The notes: generated by a model not told the origin, from the letters alone. A DNA stretch of 64,000 nucleotides from a bacterium (GCA_017442645.1 JAFRZH010000022.1:91242-155241), one strand, 5' to 3'; shown: positions 36,501 to 48,731, counted from the stretch's first letter. Program-made: numbers and translations.

Positions 36501-38940
36501 CCGTTGTCTCTGGAGTTTTTTCAATGGCGATTTTTGGAGTTTTTTCCGTATCACAAATTTTCTCGAAACAGATTTTGTTTTCTTTTTCGTCTTTGAGACT
36601 TGAAGTCGTGGTTGTGATTTCGAAATTGAAGTCTTTATTGGCTGGTACGGTGAAGGTTCCGTTATTGTAGTTGTAGTTTGCGTTATTTCTAACGTAGGAA
36701 TATCCTTCAGGTAAGGTATCTACAAGGGCGATTGTATCGCTTGTTTGATTTTTAGAGGTTCCTGTGATCGTCCAAATAACTGTCCATTTTGATCCGTCTC
36801 GTGTTGCAGATTTCATTTTTTTATTGAGAGAAACGCTCAAGTCAGGTTCTACCGTCACCGTAGAAGAACCACAGACAGGATTTCCGTTTCCGTCAGTTGT
36901 TGATTCGATACAAGCCAGATTTTTGATCTCTTTGGAACTACTGAAGTTTTTGAGTGTTGAGTAGATCTTTACACTTGCGGAGCTTCATGCGTTTAAGGTT
37001 CCGTTATATTGGATCGTGAGCTGGTTATTTTCATTTTTCGTAAGGTTGAAGCTTGTTCCTTCGATCTTCGTAAATTCTAGGTCGCTTGGGAGGGTATCCG
37101 TGATCACGAAGTCTGTTACAGGTTTTTCGTGAGCGGTTGCCGTTACGGTCCAAACGATTTCTTCATTCAGATTTTTAAGCTCTTGTTTATTTGAAGTTTT
37201 GGAGATCGTGAGGTATCCGTGTTTATCCCCATCACATGTTGAACCTACACAAGCAGTATTTCGATTATTGATACTATGAAGGAGATTACTAACCGTTGTA
37301 ACAGTAAATGTTGCTTCTCCATTTGTTAAAGCAACAGTAAAAGTCTTACCATTATCAGAAGTTGTTGCTCCTTGTACGGCGTGATAACTATGTCCTCATG
37401 GATATAATTCACTTATGGTAGCAGAAGTAGCATTTTCTCCTATTACTTTAATTTTCCAGTCAACATACCATTCCCCATCTTTATAATAGGTTTTCTCTGT
37501 TTCTTTGTTGATAGTATAAGTTGGAGCATGGATTCTTTCACATTTATTTGTACAAGTTACCCCTTCGATTTCTCCGTCTGCTTTAGGATCACATTCTTCT
37601 CAATCTTCAGAGTCTAAAATTCCATCTCCACATCGTTTAATTTCGTAATAGCTACAGAGATTTACCTTTTGTACATTTTGTGTGTGTTCTTGATCTTTTG
37701 TTAACATAAAATATCCAGTAAGAACAATGTTATTATAAGCTCTTTTTATTTGATATTGATCAATATCGCTTACGTCTAATTTTTTTCGTAGAAGGTTGGT
37801 AAATTGGCCAGCATTAAGCAATTGTGTTTTTTCTACTTTTTTTGTTGTTTCTAGCGAAATATTTCATTTAGCTTGTACGTATGTTCCAGTAGGTGTATAG
37901 ATAAATTCTTTTCGATAACTATTTTCTATTGGAGTTACTCAAAAACTTAGTGTCCATCGTTTACCACTTGGATTCTTATATAATTTTTTATAACTTGTAA
38001 TACAATCATTGTTTTCATCAAGTTTGGTACAATAACTTGAACATCCTATAGTTCACCAATTTTCTTTTTTTGTATCATTGTAATCACATTCTTCATCGTC
38101 TTGTTTTATTCCATCTCAACAATATGTACGAATGGCTGAACAAGTGTCGTACGTATATACAGGTTTGTTTGTTCATTTATCTGGATATGACACCACACAA
38201 TACCAAGTCCATCCTGTACTTGTTTTTTGTAAATTGTTTAGTCCTCCTATTTGACAGAGGTCTGTCTCTGGTTCTTGAGCTAAATCTTTATCTCTAACAT
38301 TTTGTCCATTATATTGAGAATTACATACAGGATTTACATTAACTGGTGTACATGTTTCTTTATCACATCATCCATTTCCCCATCATTCTTTGTTTGGATC
38401 ATTTGGATCACATTTCTCTCCATACTCTGAATCTATTATACCATCTCAACATCGTGTAATTTCGTAGCTATAACATTCTTTATCCCATGCTGGGTTACTG
38501 CTTCATTTTGTTAATTGATATTGAATATTATATTGTATTTTTATGTTTTCAGGATCTCTTTTTTCTGGTTTTTTAATGTAAACATTATTTGATGTTATTG
38601 CTTCAAAATAATCATTAGATTGTTTTACTTTTTTATTATTTTCGATTAATTTGTCTGTCCAAGAAAAAATAGGAGTACTTCCGTTTCGGTTTGATGTCCC
38701 AAAATTAACAAATCATGATATAATTGTAGTGTCTGCACTTGTATTCCTATATCAATCTATAAAGTTTCGTTGTTTCTTTTCTCTAAGATAATAGTGTCCA
38801 GTTTTACTACAATCATTTTCAAAAACAGAGCTTAATCAGGTATTTACAAGGACTTTTTCTTCTGCTAATACTGTGTTGGATGACGATAAAACCACAGTAC
38901 CTATAATACTATAAATTATTCATAATATATATTTTTTCAT
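27502..38940 (-). CDS. Giant secreted surface protein (3,812 residues) with DUF11-like and Cys-rich CGDG modules
   Basis: From ATG 38940 to TAA 27502 one frame is open for 3,813 codons; I checked the gaps between UGA-delimited segments for in-frame TAA/TAG and found none. A signal peptide (YILGIIYSIIGTVVLSSSNT then VLA) starts it. Cys-rich modules of the CGDG...ECD type (DUF4215-like) occur near residues 160, 280, 440 and 3,225. Residues ~480-1,200 hold several DUF11/CARDB-like beta domains with the hallmark TDTLPEGLAF or equivalent. Residues ~1,200-3,000 are a long run of poorly conserved ~90-residue beta units (for example SGDTFGLILKDFTEKRHI). The C-terminal ~550 residues contain SGAMNISGAAT and YIGGGLHINGALIG. 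No sortase motif or membrane anchor is seen. Its likely role is adhesion or an outer fibre. Confidence 0.85.
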
Positions 38941-38969
38941 ATTGCTAGTTTATTACAAGTAAAATTTTT

Positions 38970-41900
38970 TTAGTCTCTCTGTTCTGTTCAATAATTTTGT
39001 GTCTCTAATTCTTTTTCCTTCTTAGTATCACCACTAAGAGTTTCGTTTGCTATTACAGTTGAATTTGAATCTGTTTCATTATCAGTATCACCACTAAGAG
39101 TTTCGGTTACTATTACAGTTGAATTTGAATCTGTTTCATTATCAGTATCACCACTAAGAGTTTCGGTTACTACTACAGTTGAATTTGAATCTGTTTCATT
39201 ATCAGTATCACCACTAAGACTTTCGTTTACTATTACATTCGAAGGGGCGGATGGATTTTTATATGTATATACTCCATTTTCTTCGTTAAAGAAAGTATCT
39301 ATAAGTTCATCTAAATTTGCTTGTCCAGTATTTTCATTATAATTATAATTATCTTTTGTTGTCTCGAATATTTTTGTTTCATCCTCTGATAATTCATATC
39401 CTAAATGCTGTTTTAGGAAAATAACATATCATTCTATATCCTCTTTTAGTTTTTGTCTTTCTTCTTCTGATAGATTAGGATCATTATACTTTTCCTTTAA
39501 CTTATTTAATGTTTCATCTGCTTTTGCTTCTTGATCTAAACTTCCAGTTTCTGAATTTCAAGGAACTTCTTTATCTTTCTGTTCTGTTTCTGATTTTTTT
39601 ACTGTTTTCTTCTTTTTTAATTCAATCTTTACCGCTGCTGTAAATTCATTTGTTTGCATATTGATTCTTGTATTTGCAGACATAGACTCTCATCCTACAG
39701 TCATTTGATATCATTTTGAAAAGTCAGGATTTATAGTTGTTGTTTTTTCTGTAGGTTGATCTTCTTTTCAAGGTTTTGTGATCTTGATCTCATTTAATTT
39801 GAGTCCAAGAGATTCGTTTCCACAAGCTGCATAGAGATAGAATACAATGTCAGCTTGTATTTTTACTTTAGTTCCATCTTTTAAGGTAATTTCTTCATTT
39901 CTTAGTGTTCCATCTTCGTTGAAAATTAGATTTTCATTATCTGGAATTTGTTGCTTTAAATCATTAATGCTTATTCCTATTTTTGTAGCAATGAGTCCTA
40001 AAATTTGATCGTATTCATCTGTCTTGGTTTCCATATTAGCTTTTAACCATTCTCATGCTTTTTGTTGTTCAGTAGGATCTGTTATTTTCTCAAGTCCATA
40101 TTTTTCTCAAAATAAGACTGCTGTCTGTCCTAGAACTGTTGCATCATATGTCTTTCATTCATCTTCTTTATTTTTATGATGATAGTAGGCAGTATATCCA
40201 AATAAACCATCAATTACACTTTTGTCTTTTAGTATATCTTCTTGATTTTGATCTTTCATACGATTCATCAAACGATTTCTGACTCCTTTCAATGGGAATG
40301 GTGATCAAGCTGGTCCTTCCAAAGATTCGTATTGATCTCATCTTGTTTGTACAAGATATTTTAATCCTGTTAAGATATCAGATCCTTTATCCATATAGAG
40401 TAGTTCTTCGTGAGACATAATACCAGCGATTCTTTCACAGATGAGACGTTGTTTTACAGTATCTCATGAAGCAGCATTTAATGCATTATTTATATCTTCA
40501 AACCAACTTCTTTGTAAAGTACTTGCACTATATCTTCCAGCTAGATCATCTCTATGTCTTCGTACAGACATAGTATTATTCCCTCTGAATTTTTGGATCG
40601 CAGTATTGAGATTCCTTTGTAAGATTTCTACAGCTTTACTTATATCGTCTGTACTTGATCAACCAATATGATTGAGAAAGTCATTGTAATCAGAAGCACC
40701 TGTTTGTGGTTTCATAATATCGTATTTGAGGAAGAACATTCCAATACCAAATTCACGACTTTCTAATTTTGTTTCTGTTAACTTTTCAGCTCAACTAGCA
40801 TTATTTTCTAATCCAAGATCGATAGATCCTTTTATATCAGATTCTGTTATTGTTTCGTTTAATCCTGGTATTGTGGTTGTATTCTTTTTATCAATGAATT
40901 TTATTTCACATAAATGTCATGATATCATAGAATCTTGTGTAATTGTAATTGTATCATCCTTTTCTCTTGTAATTAGAATATGCGATGCGTCTATATCTTC
41001 TCGAGTTCAATCGTCTAATTGAATTTTTACTTTTCAACTTTCTTCTTTTACCTTATTTTGTATTCTATTTCGGATTTCATCTCCTACCAATGTTTTAATT
41101 GTATCTTTTGTTTTGTCTAAGTTATATTCGATAGTATTTGTAGTTTCAATTCCCTGGAATGCATCTGTTTTTGCGATAGGATGTTTTAATGGAAGTTGAC
41201 CATTTGCTGTTTCATTAACTCATGATTTCCCTTTGGATTTTTCTCCTTTGATAAAAAGATAAAAATCCTGATGATCAAGATATTGTCTTCCTACCGTATC
41301 AAGGTTTGCTTTTCATACATGGAGTGCTCCATTGTCATCATAGTAAAAATCCTTTCCTGGTTCTGTCCCTTCATACCAGTAAATATTCAATAATTCATGT
41401 AATTTTGTTGCTGAGGTATTATCTCCTTTTTTTGCATTTTGATCACAAGAGAGAATAATTTCTTTTCCATCTCCAGATGGTTTAATATCAAGTCCTCTGA
41501 TTCCTCGTTGATTTTTAAGTTTTTGACAAAGTCAAAGTTCTCCATTTTCTCCATTTCCAAGACTTGTCGCTTTTAAATCAACAGGTTCATTAAATCCTGT
41601 TCTATCTTTTAAACTTTCATCCATCCATTTGAGTTTTTCTGCGTCTGCAAGATGAAGCATCATAAAACTTTTAATGGATACAGAAATCTTTGCAGATACA
41701 TTGATTCATGTTTCTTCTCGGAGGCGTTGCCATACATTTGCACTATCTTTGTCCACGAAATCTGCCACTGCTCCGTCAGCTTCATCTTTTTTGAATTTTC
41801 TACTTAATTCCGCAGATACTCCTGCTCATCAGAATCTTGTTTTACCGTCAAGAAATTTAACTTGACATGCTTTTACTCCTTCTAAAAATCCTTGGAATGA

Positions 41901-44900
41901 TTGGTAAAGTACCAATTTAAAGTCTTCTTGTGCTTGTGCATCATTCTCTTTACTTTTAAAAGTTGTAAAAAGATCTTTCCCGATAAGAGATGGAAGACTA
42001 AGACACATTTGATGAAATTGTGCTTTATTATTTTTGATAAGATCTTTTAGTACATCATCTTCAAAATTATTTTCATCTTTCAAAATATCATATGCTTTTT
42101 CTCCAAGATTATCATATGTTACATCTTTTATATCTAATTTTTTTGTTACTTTGTCAAGCGTTTCGGCTAATCCTCTTGCATTTACTTCAATTCCTCTTTC
42201 ATAATCTAGATTGTATTTTATTCCGACACTAGCATTTACCGCTGCTGTAAATCTTTTCCAAATTGCTGGATCAAATCCTTCAGGCATCTTTCCTAAACGA
42301 AATCAAAAATTTAAACCTCCATCTATCTTCATTCCTAAAGAATGAACAGCTTTAACTTTAGTGAGGTCAGATTGTTGCACTTTTTTTAGATTTAATGGTG
42401 ACATCATTCCTAGGTTGAAAATAGGAATATCTAAAGAGAATGCTCCTTCTTTCCAAGATTGAGGAATATCTATTACTTGTTTTCCTAATGATTTTAACCA
42501 ATTCATTCATACTTCTAGTGCATCTCTTGTAAATTGTACGGATCCTTGATTCATGAGACGAGGACCGATACCATGAAGATCTTTCCCAATATCAGCAGTG
42601 AAAACTAATTTTTTCATGATATCTTTCTTGACACTATCTGGCATTTGAAGATCTTTTTCTCCTGAAACTTGTAATCGTTTAGGTAATACTAAAGAAGAGA
42701 GTAGTCCAACAAATTGATTACTCAAAACTTCATCGAGGGTCATCATAAATGATTTTTTAGATTGTCTTTCTAAAGAACCAAGGGTTGCTGCTCAATTTTC
42801 AAAATTTCCATAATTAGGGTCTTTTCTTAATTCATTTAAATAATCTTCAAATCCACTCATTAATGGACATCCTTCTAATCCTGCTTTTAATTTTTCATAA
42901 TCACTATCGATAGTATCGTATTTTCTATTGAATTGCATTCTCAATCCTCCAGATACTGCATCATTAAGATCTTTTAGTCTTGTTGTTTGTTTATTTAACT
43001 TCATAAGATAAATAGGTCAAAAATCTGGGTGATCTTGAAGAAAATTTCCGAGATTTTCTAGTGTTAATTTACCATCGTCGATATCACTTCCATTGAAAAA
43101 TGCATCTTTTAATGCCTTATCATTATATCCGTCGCATGTTCATTCCACAAAAGCTTTGATGAGTTTTTTTGTTTTTGCTCCGTCTACGATGTTATAATAT
43201 CCATTTTCTCCTTCTTTTTTATCTGCTTGATTGAGAAAAGCTCTATAAAGTTGTGCTTCGGTTCAAGCTCCTGTTGTAGCTTTTATTCCGATTCCGTATT
43301 TATAGTCTATTTCAGAAAGAAATTTAAAGGGGTTTGATTTTATATCGCTATTATTTTGGGCATAATTAATTGCATCTTTTATGGTAAGAAAATCTATATC
43401 TGTTTGTGAAGTTTGGATGTATCTTATGAGATTAAGGTCTTTTATTTGTATTTTTTCTAAAACTTGTTTGATAGCATGAAGATGATTTACATCATTGTCT
43501 TTGAGTTTCTCTTTATCAAAAGTTATATGTCCTGTTCAATCAGGATTTGTTTGTAAACTATTTAATATCTCTTCTGAAAGTATTCAGTTACTTCCTTCTG
43601 TACCAAAAAGTTTTGTCCAATCTATCTTTTTTAAGATGCTTCTATCAATACCATTTGCATTATTTCCTAAAAGTACGAGGATAGCATCAGCAATATTTTT
43701 CCTATTCTTCTTTTCTACTTCCATTCTATTGTCTTTGATGATTGCTTTTTCTCTTGCGTCATTTTCTTCAAGTACAGCTTTTTCATATTTTTTATTTAAT
43801 TTTTCTTGTTTGTTTGTTTTATTTTTCTCTACTGCTTTTTTCATCTTTTTGGCAAATTTTCATTCTGTGGCAACATAAACTGTTCCTATATCTTTCCCAG
43901 TAATATCTTTCCCATCAAAAGCAACAGCATTATTATCTAAAGTAATTTTATAAAGAACTTTATCTCATTTATTATTCATGATATGAATTTCTTTCCCATT
44001 ATTTTCAACTTTTGCATTTTTTAGTTTATATCCACTTGGAGTTCAAGTTTTCTTTTGTTTTCTCTTTTCTTTTTTTGAAGCTTCTTTAGTGTTTTTTGTA
44101 TTATATCCTTCACTTTCTTCTTCTAAATCATTGTAAATTGTTGTAATATTTCCGTTTGATTTTGCATCTCATCAGAGTACTTGTGCAATATATGCGGAAA
44201 AAGTCATTTCTGTCGGATTTTCATTAACTTCATGACCATTGTCACTTCCATCGTCGATTATTATATCAGGCTTAGTAGGCTCTACATTAGTAGGCTCTAC
44301 GTTAGTAGGCTCTACATTAGTAGGCTCTACGTTAGTAGGCTCTACATTAGTAGGTTCTACGTTAGTAGGTTCTACGTTAGTAGGTTCTACGTTAGTAGGC
44401 TCTACATTAGTAGGTTCTACGTTAGTAGGTTCTACGTTAGTAGGCTCTACATTAGTAGGTTCTACGTTAGTAGGTTCTACATTAGTAGGTTCTACATTAG
44501 TAGGTTCTACGTTAAAATCTACCTCTGATCCAAAAATTTCTGCAGTCGCAGAATCATTGTCATGATCTATTTTTTCATTATTTGCAGTAATTTTTATAGT
44601 TTTATCTTGGTTTTCAGATTTCTCTAGCTCTTTTTCAAATTTTTGAAGGTCTCCTTTTGTCTCTAAAATTGTTTTTAATTCATCAAAAGCCATATTGTTT
44701 CTTAAAAACTCTAAGTTAGTTTTTAGATTACCAGAAAGGTTATCAAAAGGACTGGTATTAGTATTTTGTTCTGTATTGATATCCTCTACATTTGTGTAGT
44801 TTTTCCCTGTTTTCTGGTTAATCCATTTTAAAAAAAGAGTGCTAAAGTTTGTATCTCAACTTTTTTTGATCTCATTTTGCGTATCTTGATCGTTTAAAAA

Positions 44901-45026
44901 AGCTACAACTACAGCTTCAGTAGCTTTATTTAAACTATCATATGAACTATCTTCCCATTTATCTAGAGTGTCTGGATTTACTTCGTTTTCTGTTAGATCT
45001 TTAGCTAAATCGTACTTTTCTGGCAT
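38970..45026 (-). CDS. 2,018-residue protein with (NVEPT)n tract and C-terminal 20-residue repeats
   Basis: ATG 45026 to TAA 38970, open for 2,019 codons under UGA=Gly (checked for in-frame TAA/TAG). There is no signal peptide, so a cytoplasmic or non-classically exported protein. Residues ~170-250 are sixteen NVEPT units. The centre (~300-1,800) is Lys/Asp-rich and helical with short recognisable-looking but unidentified parts (ASDYNDFLNHIGGSSTDDIS, DLAGRYSASTLQRSWFE). The last ~90 residues contain four 20-residue repeats (TDNETDSNST with VTETLSGD). It lies 29 nt upstream of the giant surface gene with no terminator between, so both are likely one operon. Domains not recognised; could assist assembly or export of the giant protein. 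Confidence 0.8.
39024..39240. repeat. Four tandem copies of a 60-bp unit
   Basis: The block beginning AGTATCACCACTAAGAG recurs exactly every 60 bp at 39024, 39084, 39144 and 39204 with few differences. It encodes 20-residue units near the C-terminus of the 2,018-residue protein; the length is a multiple of three, so copy-number change keeps frame. Confidence 0.9.
44281..44520. repeat. Sixteen tandem copies of a 15-bp unit (VNTR)
   Basis: TCTAC[AG]TTAGTAGG[CT] repeats 16 times; the two variable positions alternate in blocks, which indicates recent slippage or unequal exchange. On the coding (minus) strand it reads NVEPT. Not a CRISPR: there are no spacers. Confidence 0.95.
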
Positions 45027-45567
45027 TTTTGATGAATTACTATATAAATTTCAATTAAAGTATATTCTCAAATCAAAAAAAAGAGAAATATAAGAGTAAA
45101 AAATCTTTCTTTTGTATACCGTTTTTAAAAATATGTGATATAGTATATGTTTATAACATTATCCGTCACTTTGTGGCAAAAGAACATTATCCAGAGATGT
45201 TCTATTATCTCGTAGTGTAGCTCTTTCGCTTTGCTTAAGATGACATATTTTCGTCACATTAATCGATGGCGAAATATCTTGTGATAACTAAAAAAATGCA
45301 TGAAGAAACCTGTCCCTATATAATTTTGTGCTCCTTTTTTAAAGGAGCTGTCACAAAGTGACTGGGGATTTTTATTTTCATTTTTATACCAAAATCTTTC
45401 ACCGCAAGCGGTCCCCCTCTTTTGAAAAAGAGGGACAATGTTATTTGTCATATTGAGCGATAATGAAACAGCTTGTTGAAGTATTGAATTTTTAAATTTA
45501 CTAATTTTTCTTGTATTTTTGACAGATTTGTATATACAGTTAATAATTTAGATTTTAGCAATTTGTT
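45027..45567. repeat. Gene-free 541-bp stretch of palindromic, REP-like debris
   Basis: No gene is supported. It contains GCTCCTTTTTTAAAGGAGC (about 45331-45349) and CCCTCTTTTGAAAAAGAGGG (45415-45434), both near-perfect hairpins, a piece resembling the TCATTCTGA...TTTCGCT...ATGACA repeats at 59091 and 59475 (about 45205-45250), and TTGTCATATTGAGCGATAATG near 45445. The left end is the leader of the 45026 gene; the right end holds the promoter of the DUF3800 gene. Confidence 0.55.
45519..45547 (+). promoter_or_regulatory. Promoter of the DUF3800 gene
   Basis: Consensus TTGACA (45519-45524), 16-17 bp, TAATAA/AATAAT (45541-45547), about 20 nt before ATG 45568. Confidence 0.55.
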
Positions 45568-46182
45568 ATGGCATATATTTTTATGGATGAAAGTTGAGAT
45601 CTTAGTAATATTGAAATTTTAGGAAATACAAAATTCTTTAATATCACTTTTTTGTACTGTAAACATAAGAAAATAGCAGATTATACAATAAAAAAGTTAT
45701 ATCACTGGATGTTTTGAAAGAAAATTAAAGTTGTGGGAGTTTTTCATGCCTGTCATGAGAAGGAATCTTCTATACTTAAAGCATTAAAGATTATTTCCGA
45801 AAAGGATTTTCTTATTATGAATTTAAGAATAGATAAAGCAAAATTAAATAAGAAAGAAGATATTCATAATCTCTATAATAAGGCAGTTGATGAGCTTCTT
45901 CGTTTTGTTTTTTCTTCTAATTTTATTGATCAAAATGAAATCATTTATTTCATTGCTTCTCGTAGAGAAACTAATAAATCTCTTAATCAAAAATTTCTAC
46001 AGTTTTTAACAAACAATCATATTCATGAAAATATTATCTTCCAGATTTCTACTCCTATGCAAGAAAAATGATTACAGGTAGTTGATATTGTTTCTCATGC
46101 TTTTTTCAGAAAATACGAATTTAATGATTCAACAGAATATAATTTAATTCAAGACAAAATATTAATTGAAGAAAAAATTTAA
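45568..46182 (+). CDS. DUF3800 family protein
   Basis: 204 residues, ATG 45568, TAA 46180-46182, three in-frame UGA. It opens with the family hallmark YIFMDESGDLSN, whose Gly is UGA, has a helical centre (DELLRFVFSSNFIDQNEI) and ends with the second signature LQVVDIVSHAFFRKYE, comparable to the LQ(V/L)AD...RKYE of DUF3800. The function of DUF3800 is unproven; members are often found beside mobile elements and in defence contexts. It is the only plus-strand gene within the 25-kb minus-strand island and is flanked by palindromic debris and an unusual nested hairpin, which suggests acquisition as cargo. Confidence 0.85.
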
Positions 46183-46572
46183 GAAAACAAAAACCTTATA
46201 GCACACTTTATGAGGGTTCTCCGAACCCCCGTACTATAAGGATTTACTTTGTTAGTTATAGTATAGTGAAAATTTTTTCAAAATCAAGTTTTTTTAGGCT
46301 AAAAGATACCTTGTATAAAGAGAGACTGGTATTCTAAGAAAGTGATATTCTTTTTTTTTCTTCTCCTTGTTTCTCATAAAGAGAAGTGTATATTATTTGT
46401 GTTCTTTATGTCATAAGAAATAATATGCTTAGTCGTTATATATCATCTATGTATATATCGTTTTGTTGAGCGAATTGAAAATATCTTTGATTTAAGCTTT
46501 CTCATCACTTCGTGTTTTTTTTGAATTCATTCAGAAAGAATGAAAAAGAGAAGTCAGACTTCTCTTCTTTTC
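46183..46572. other. Intergenic stretch with nested hairpin
   Basis: CCTTATAG (46194-46201) pairs with CTATAAGG (46234-46241) around an inner hairpin GGGTTC-TCC-GAACCC (46213-46227). No T-tract follows directly. Further on are pyrimidine-rich DNA and a TATTAT box. A frame of 55 codons at 46425-46592 is not convincing. Confidence 0.4.
46543..46570. terminator. Terminator of the 707-residue gene
   Basis: GAGAAG (46548-46553) and CTTCTC (46559-46564) enclose TCAGA; on the minus strand TTTTTC follows. It contains the recurring GTCAGACTT motif. Confidence 0.6.
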
Positions 46573-48696
46573 TTATGCTGTTTTTAGGTTAATAGTTTTT
46601 GCTTTTTTATTGATAGACACTTTCGCTTTTGTCGTATCGATCTGAATATTCTCTGAACTTGAGTCGAGGGAAAAGCTAGATCAAGTTAATCAATTAGTAT
46701 AATTAAACTTAATGTCAGTATCTTCCTTTGTTTCTTCATCATTAAGTTGTGTTAAAAAGCAGTGAAATTTTGGATCGCTATCAATATTTTCAATTTTAAA
46801 ATAAGATCCTAGTCCATTAACTCAACCAATGGTATCCTCAAGATTTTTTCAATTATATGCTACTTTATATTCGGCCATTTCCTGAGTAGCATTGATGAGA
46901 TTTTGAATATCATTGATAATTTTTGTTACTTCTGATGGATTTTCGTGTCTTTTGATAGTAATTTTGTTCCCTTTTGCATCGATAGAACAATATTGATCAT
47001 CTATAATAGCCCCTTCTATTTCTTTTTCTCCAAGTTTTGATTCTTCAAATTTTTTATCAAAAAGGTTTTTTATACTAATGTCTGAAAGACCTGCTACTTT
47101 CCCATTTAAATTTCCAATCTTAGGGAGAGAGTTGTAAAAATATTTAGCTTCTAGTTTTATTTTATTTTTTTCTTTATCGAATGAATATCCTTTTTCTTCA
47201 TCATAATCTACTTGCAATTCAGTCAGATTTTTAATCTGTCCTCCTGAAGTTCCAGTTAATAGGAAATTGGGAGTTCCTTCTTGGAAATGTCCTTGGATGT
47301 TTTGATAGTTCATTCAAGGTAATTCAAAATCGAAATATTGATAATCTTTTATTTTGTCTGTTTTATCTGTTAATACTAATTTTCCATTCCCTATTTCTGC
47401 TGTAGTTGATTGTTTCTTATTGTTAGCAAGATATTCAAAATTCATGGTGTTTACATTTTTTCCGTATTGATCTTTTAATTTTACTTCTTTACCATCAAAT
47501 TCCATAGGAATGGAAGTGGTATTATTGAGTTGTAAATGGTAATATCCTATAAGATTTCTAATATTAATTTTAGGTTTTCATTCTTGGTTTTCGGCTTGAT
47601 AATATGTTGTTTTATCATTGAGATTATTAAAACTATTATTTCCAGAGAAAGAAGTTTGCATCATGGCTTTATAGGTGGTTACGATTCCTTTTTTCATATG
47701 ATTACCATACTCTTGTACTTCTGTTTGATCAAATGTAATTTTTACATTGAGAGGATTTTTGGGATCTTCTTTTATAGTTATATTTTTAAATTCAAATCCG
47801 TCAATTTTGATAGATTGAGTCCCTAAACTACTTTTATCAATGACTAGTTTCCCTTCTTCATTGATTTTATATTTTATTTCAGTATTGAGAGGAATATTTT
47901 CTTTCCCATTTCTTATCATTAATTTTTTGACATAATAATCTCCTTCTTTTTGAGTGTTTTTATCTAATTGAATTCCGTTTTGGAGATGATCTGTTAAATT
48001 GTATTGGTTAAGAATAGAGGTTTCATATGTTCTATTTTGATAATCTGTATAAAATACATCTTTTTTGATTTCATCTGGAATATTTTTATCAATAGTTCCG
48101 TTTTCGCACGATGTTTTTGCTGATTCTAGAAGTTTTTTACAATGTTCATCGGTCTTTTTTTCGTTATATTCCGTATTGAAAGGAAGTTTTTTATATTGTT
48201 TTGTTTTATCGGTTAAATTAGGAATATCATAAATAATATCGTTGAATGTTAATTCTCCTTGTCCTACTTTATATTGTTCACTAATCTTTTTTTGGTTTCT
48301 GAAAAAAGGAGTATCATAACTTTTATAAACGAGAGAACTGTTATCTCCAATATATTCTTTTTTGAGATAGAGAAAACTCATAATTTCTGTTTTTATTCCT
48401 GTTGGACTTTGAGGGGTAAATTTTAGTTGTACTTTGAATTCACCTGTTTTACCATTATAGAAAATTCCATCAATTTTGTATCCTTGTGGAAGATCTAAAA
48501 ATTGAGAGAAATGTTCTTGTTTTTCTTTTAATTCTTCTCCATTTAGCCATCATCCATCTTTTATTGCTTCTGGACTTTTAATGTTGAGACTTTGTAAAGT
48601 TTGGATGTTTAATTCATTTAATTTTTGAGAGAATTCATAAAGTTCATTTTCTTGGGTATCTAAGGATGAATCAAGTCTTTCTGCTCCTGTAGGCAT
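46573..48696 (-). CDS. 707-residue polar protein of unknown function
   Basis: ATG 48696 to TAA 46573 with about 10 in-frame UGA. No signal peptide or membrane helix. The first ~60 residues are a leucine-spaced helix (LDSSLDTQENELYEFSQKL). The body is Lys/Asn/Asp-rich with beta-like blocks (IKIDGFEFKNITIKEDPKN; KLVLTDKTDKIKDYQYFDFE) and one Cys-containing segment (DDQYCSIDAKGNKITIKRHE). It lies between the T4SS genes and the giant surface genes, with its own promoter (48732-48760). Similar in style to the proteins at 1-3110 and 38970. Not recognised. Confidence 0.75.
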
Positions 48697-48731
48697 GTTT
48701 TTTTATTGTAAGAAATAAATTTTTCATTTTC

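Noticed and set aside
39024..44520. CRISPR-like arrays
   Set aside because: Both repeat blocks are gapless tandem repeats in coding frame; no spacers and no cas genes.
44181..44565. Plus-strand repeat ORFs (LVGST and RLYIS repeats)
   Set aside because: Antisense shadows of the 15-bp VNTR in the coding minus strand.
45254..45451. Minus-strand frame of 65 codons (KNPQSLCDSSFKKGA)
   Set aside because: It is the translation of palindromic intergenic repeats; similar spurious phrases arise from such repeats in many genomes.
46425..46592. 55-codon plus-strand frame MLSRYISSMYISFC...
   Set aside because: Runs through the terminator of the convergent gene and has no promoter or conserved feature.
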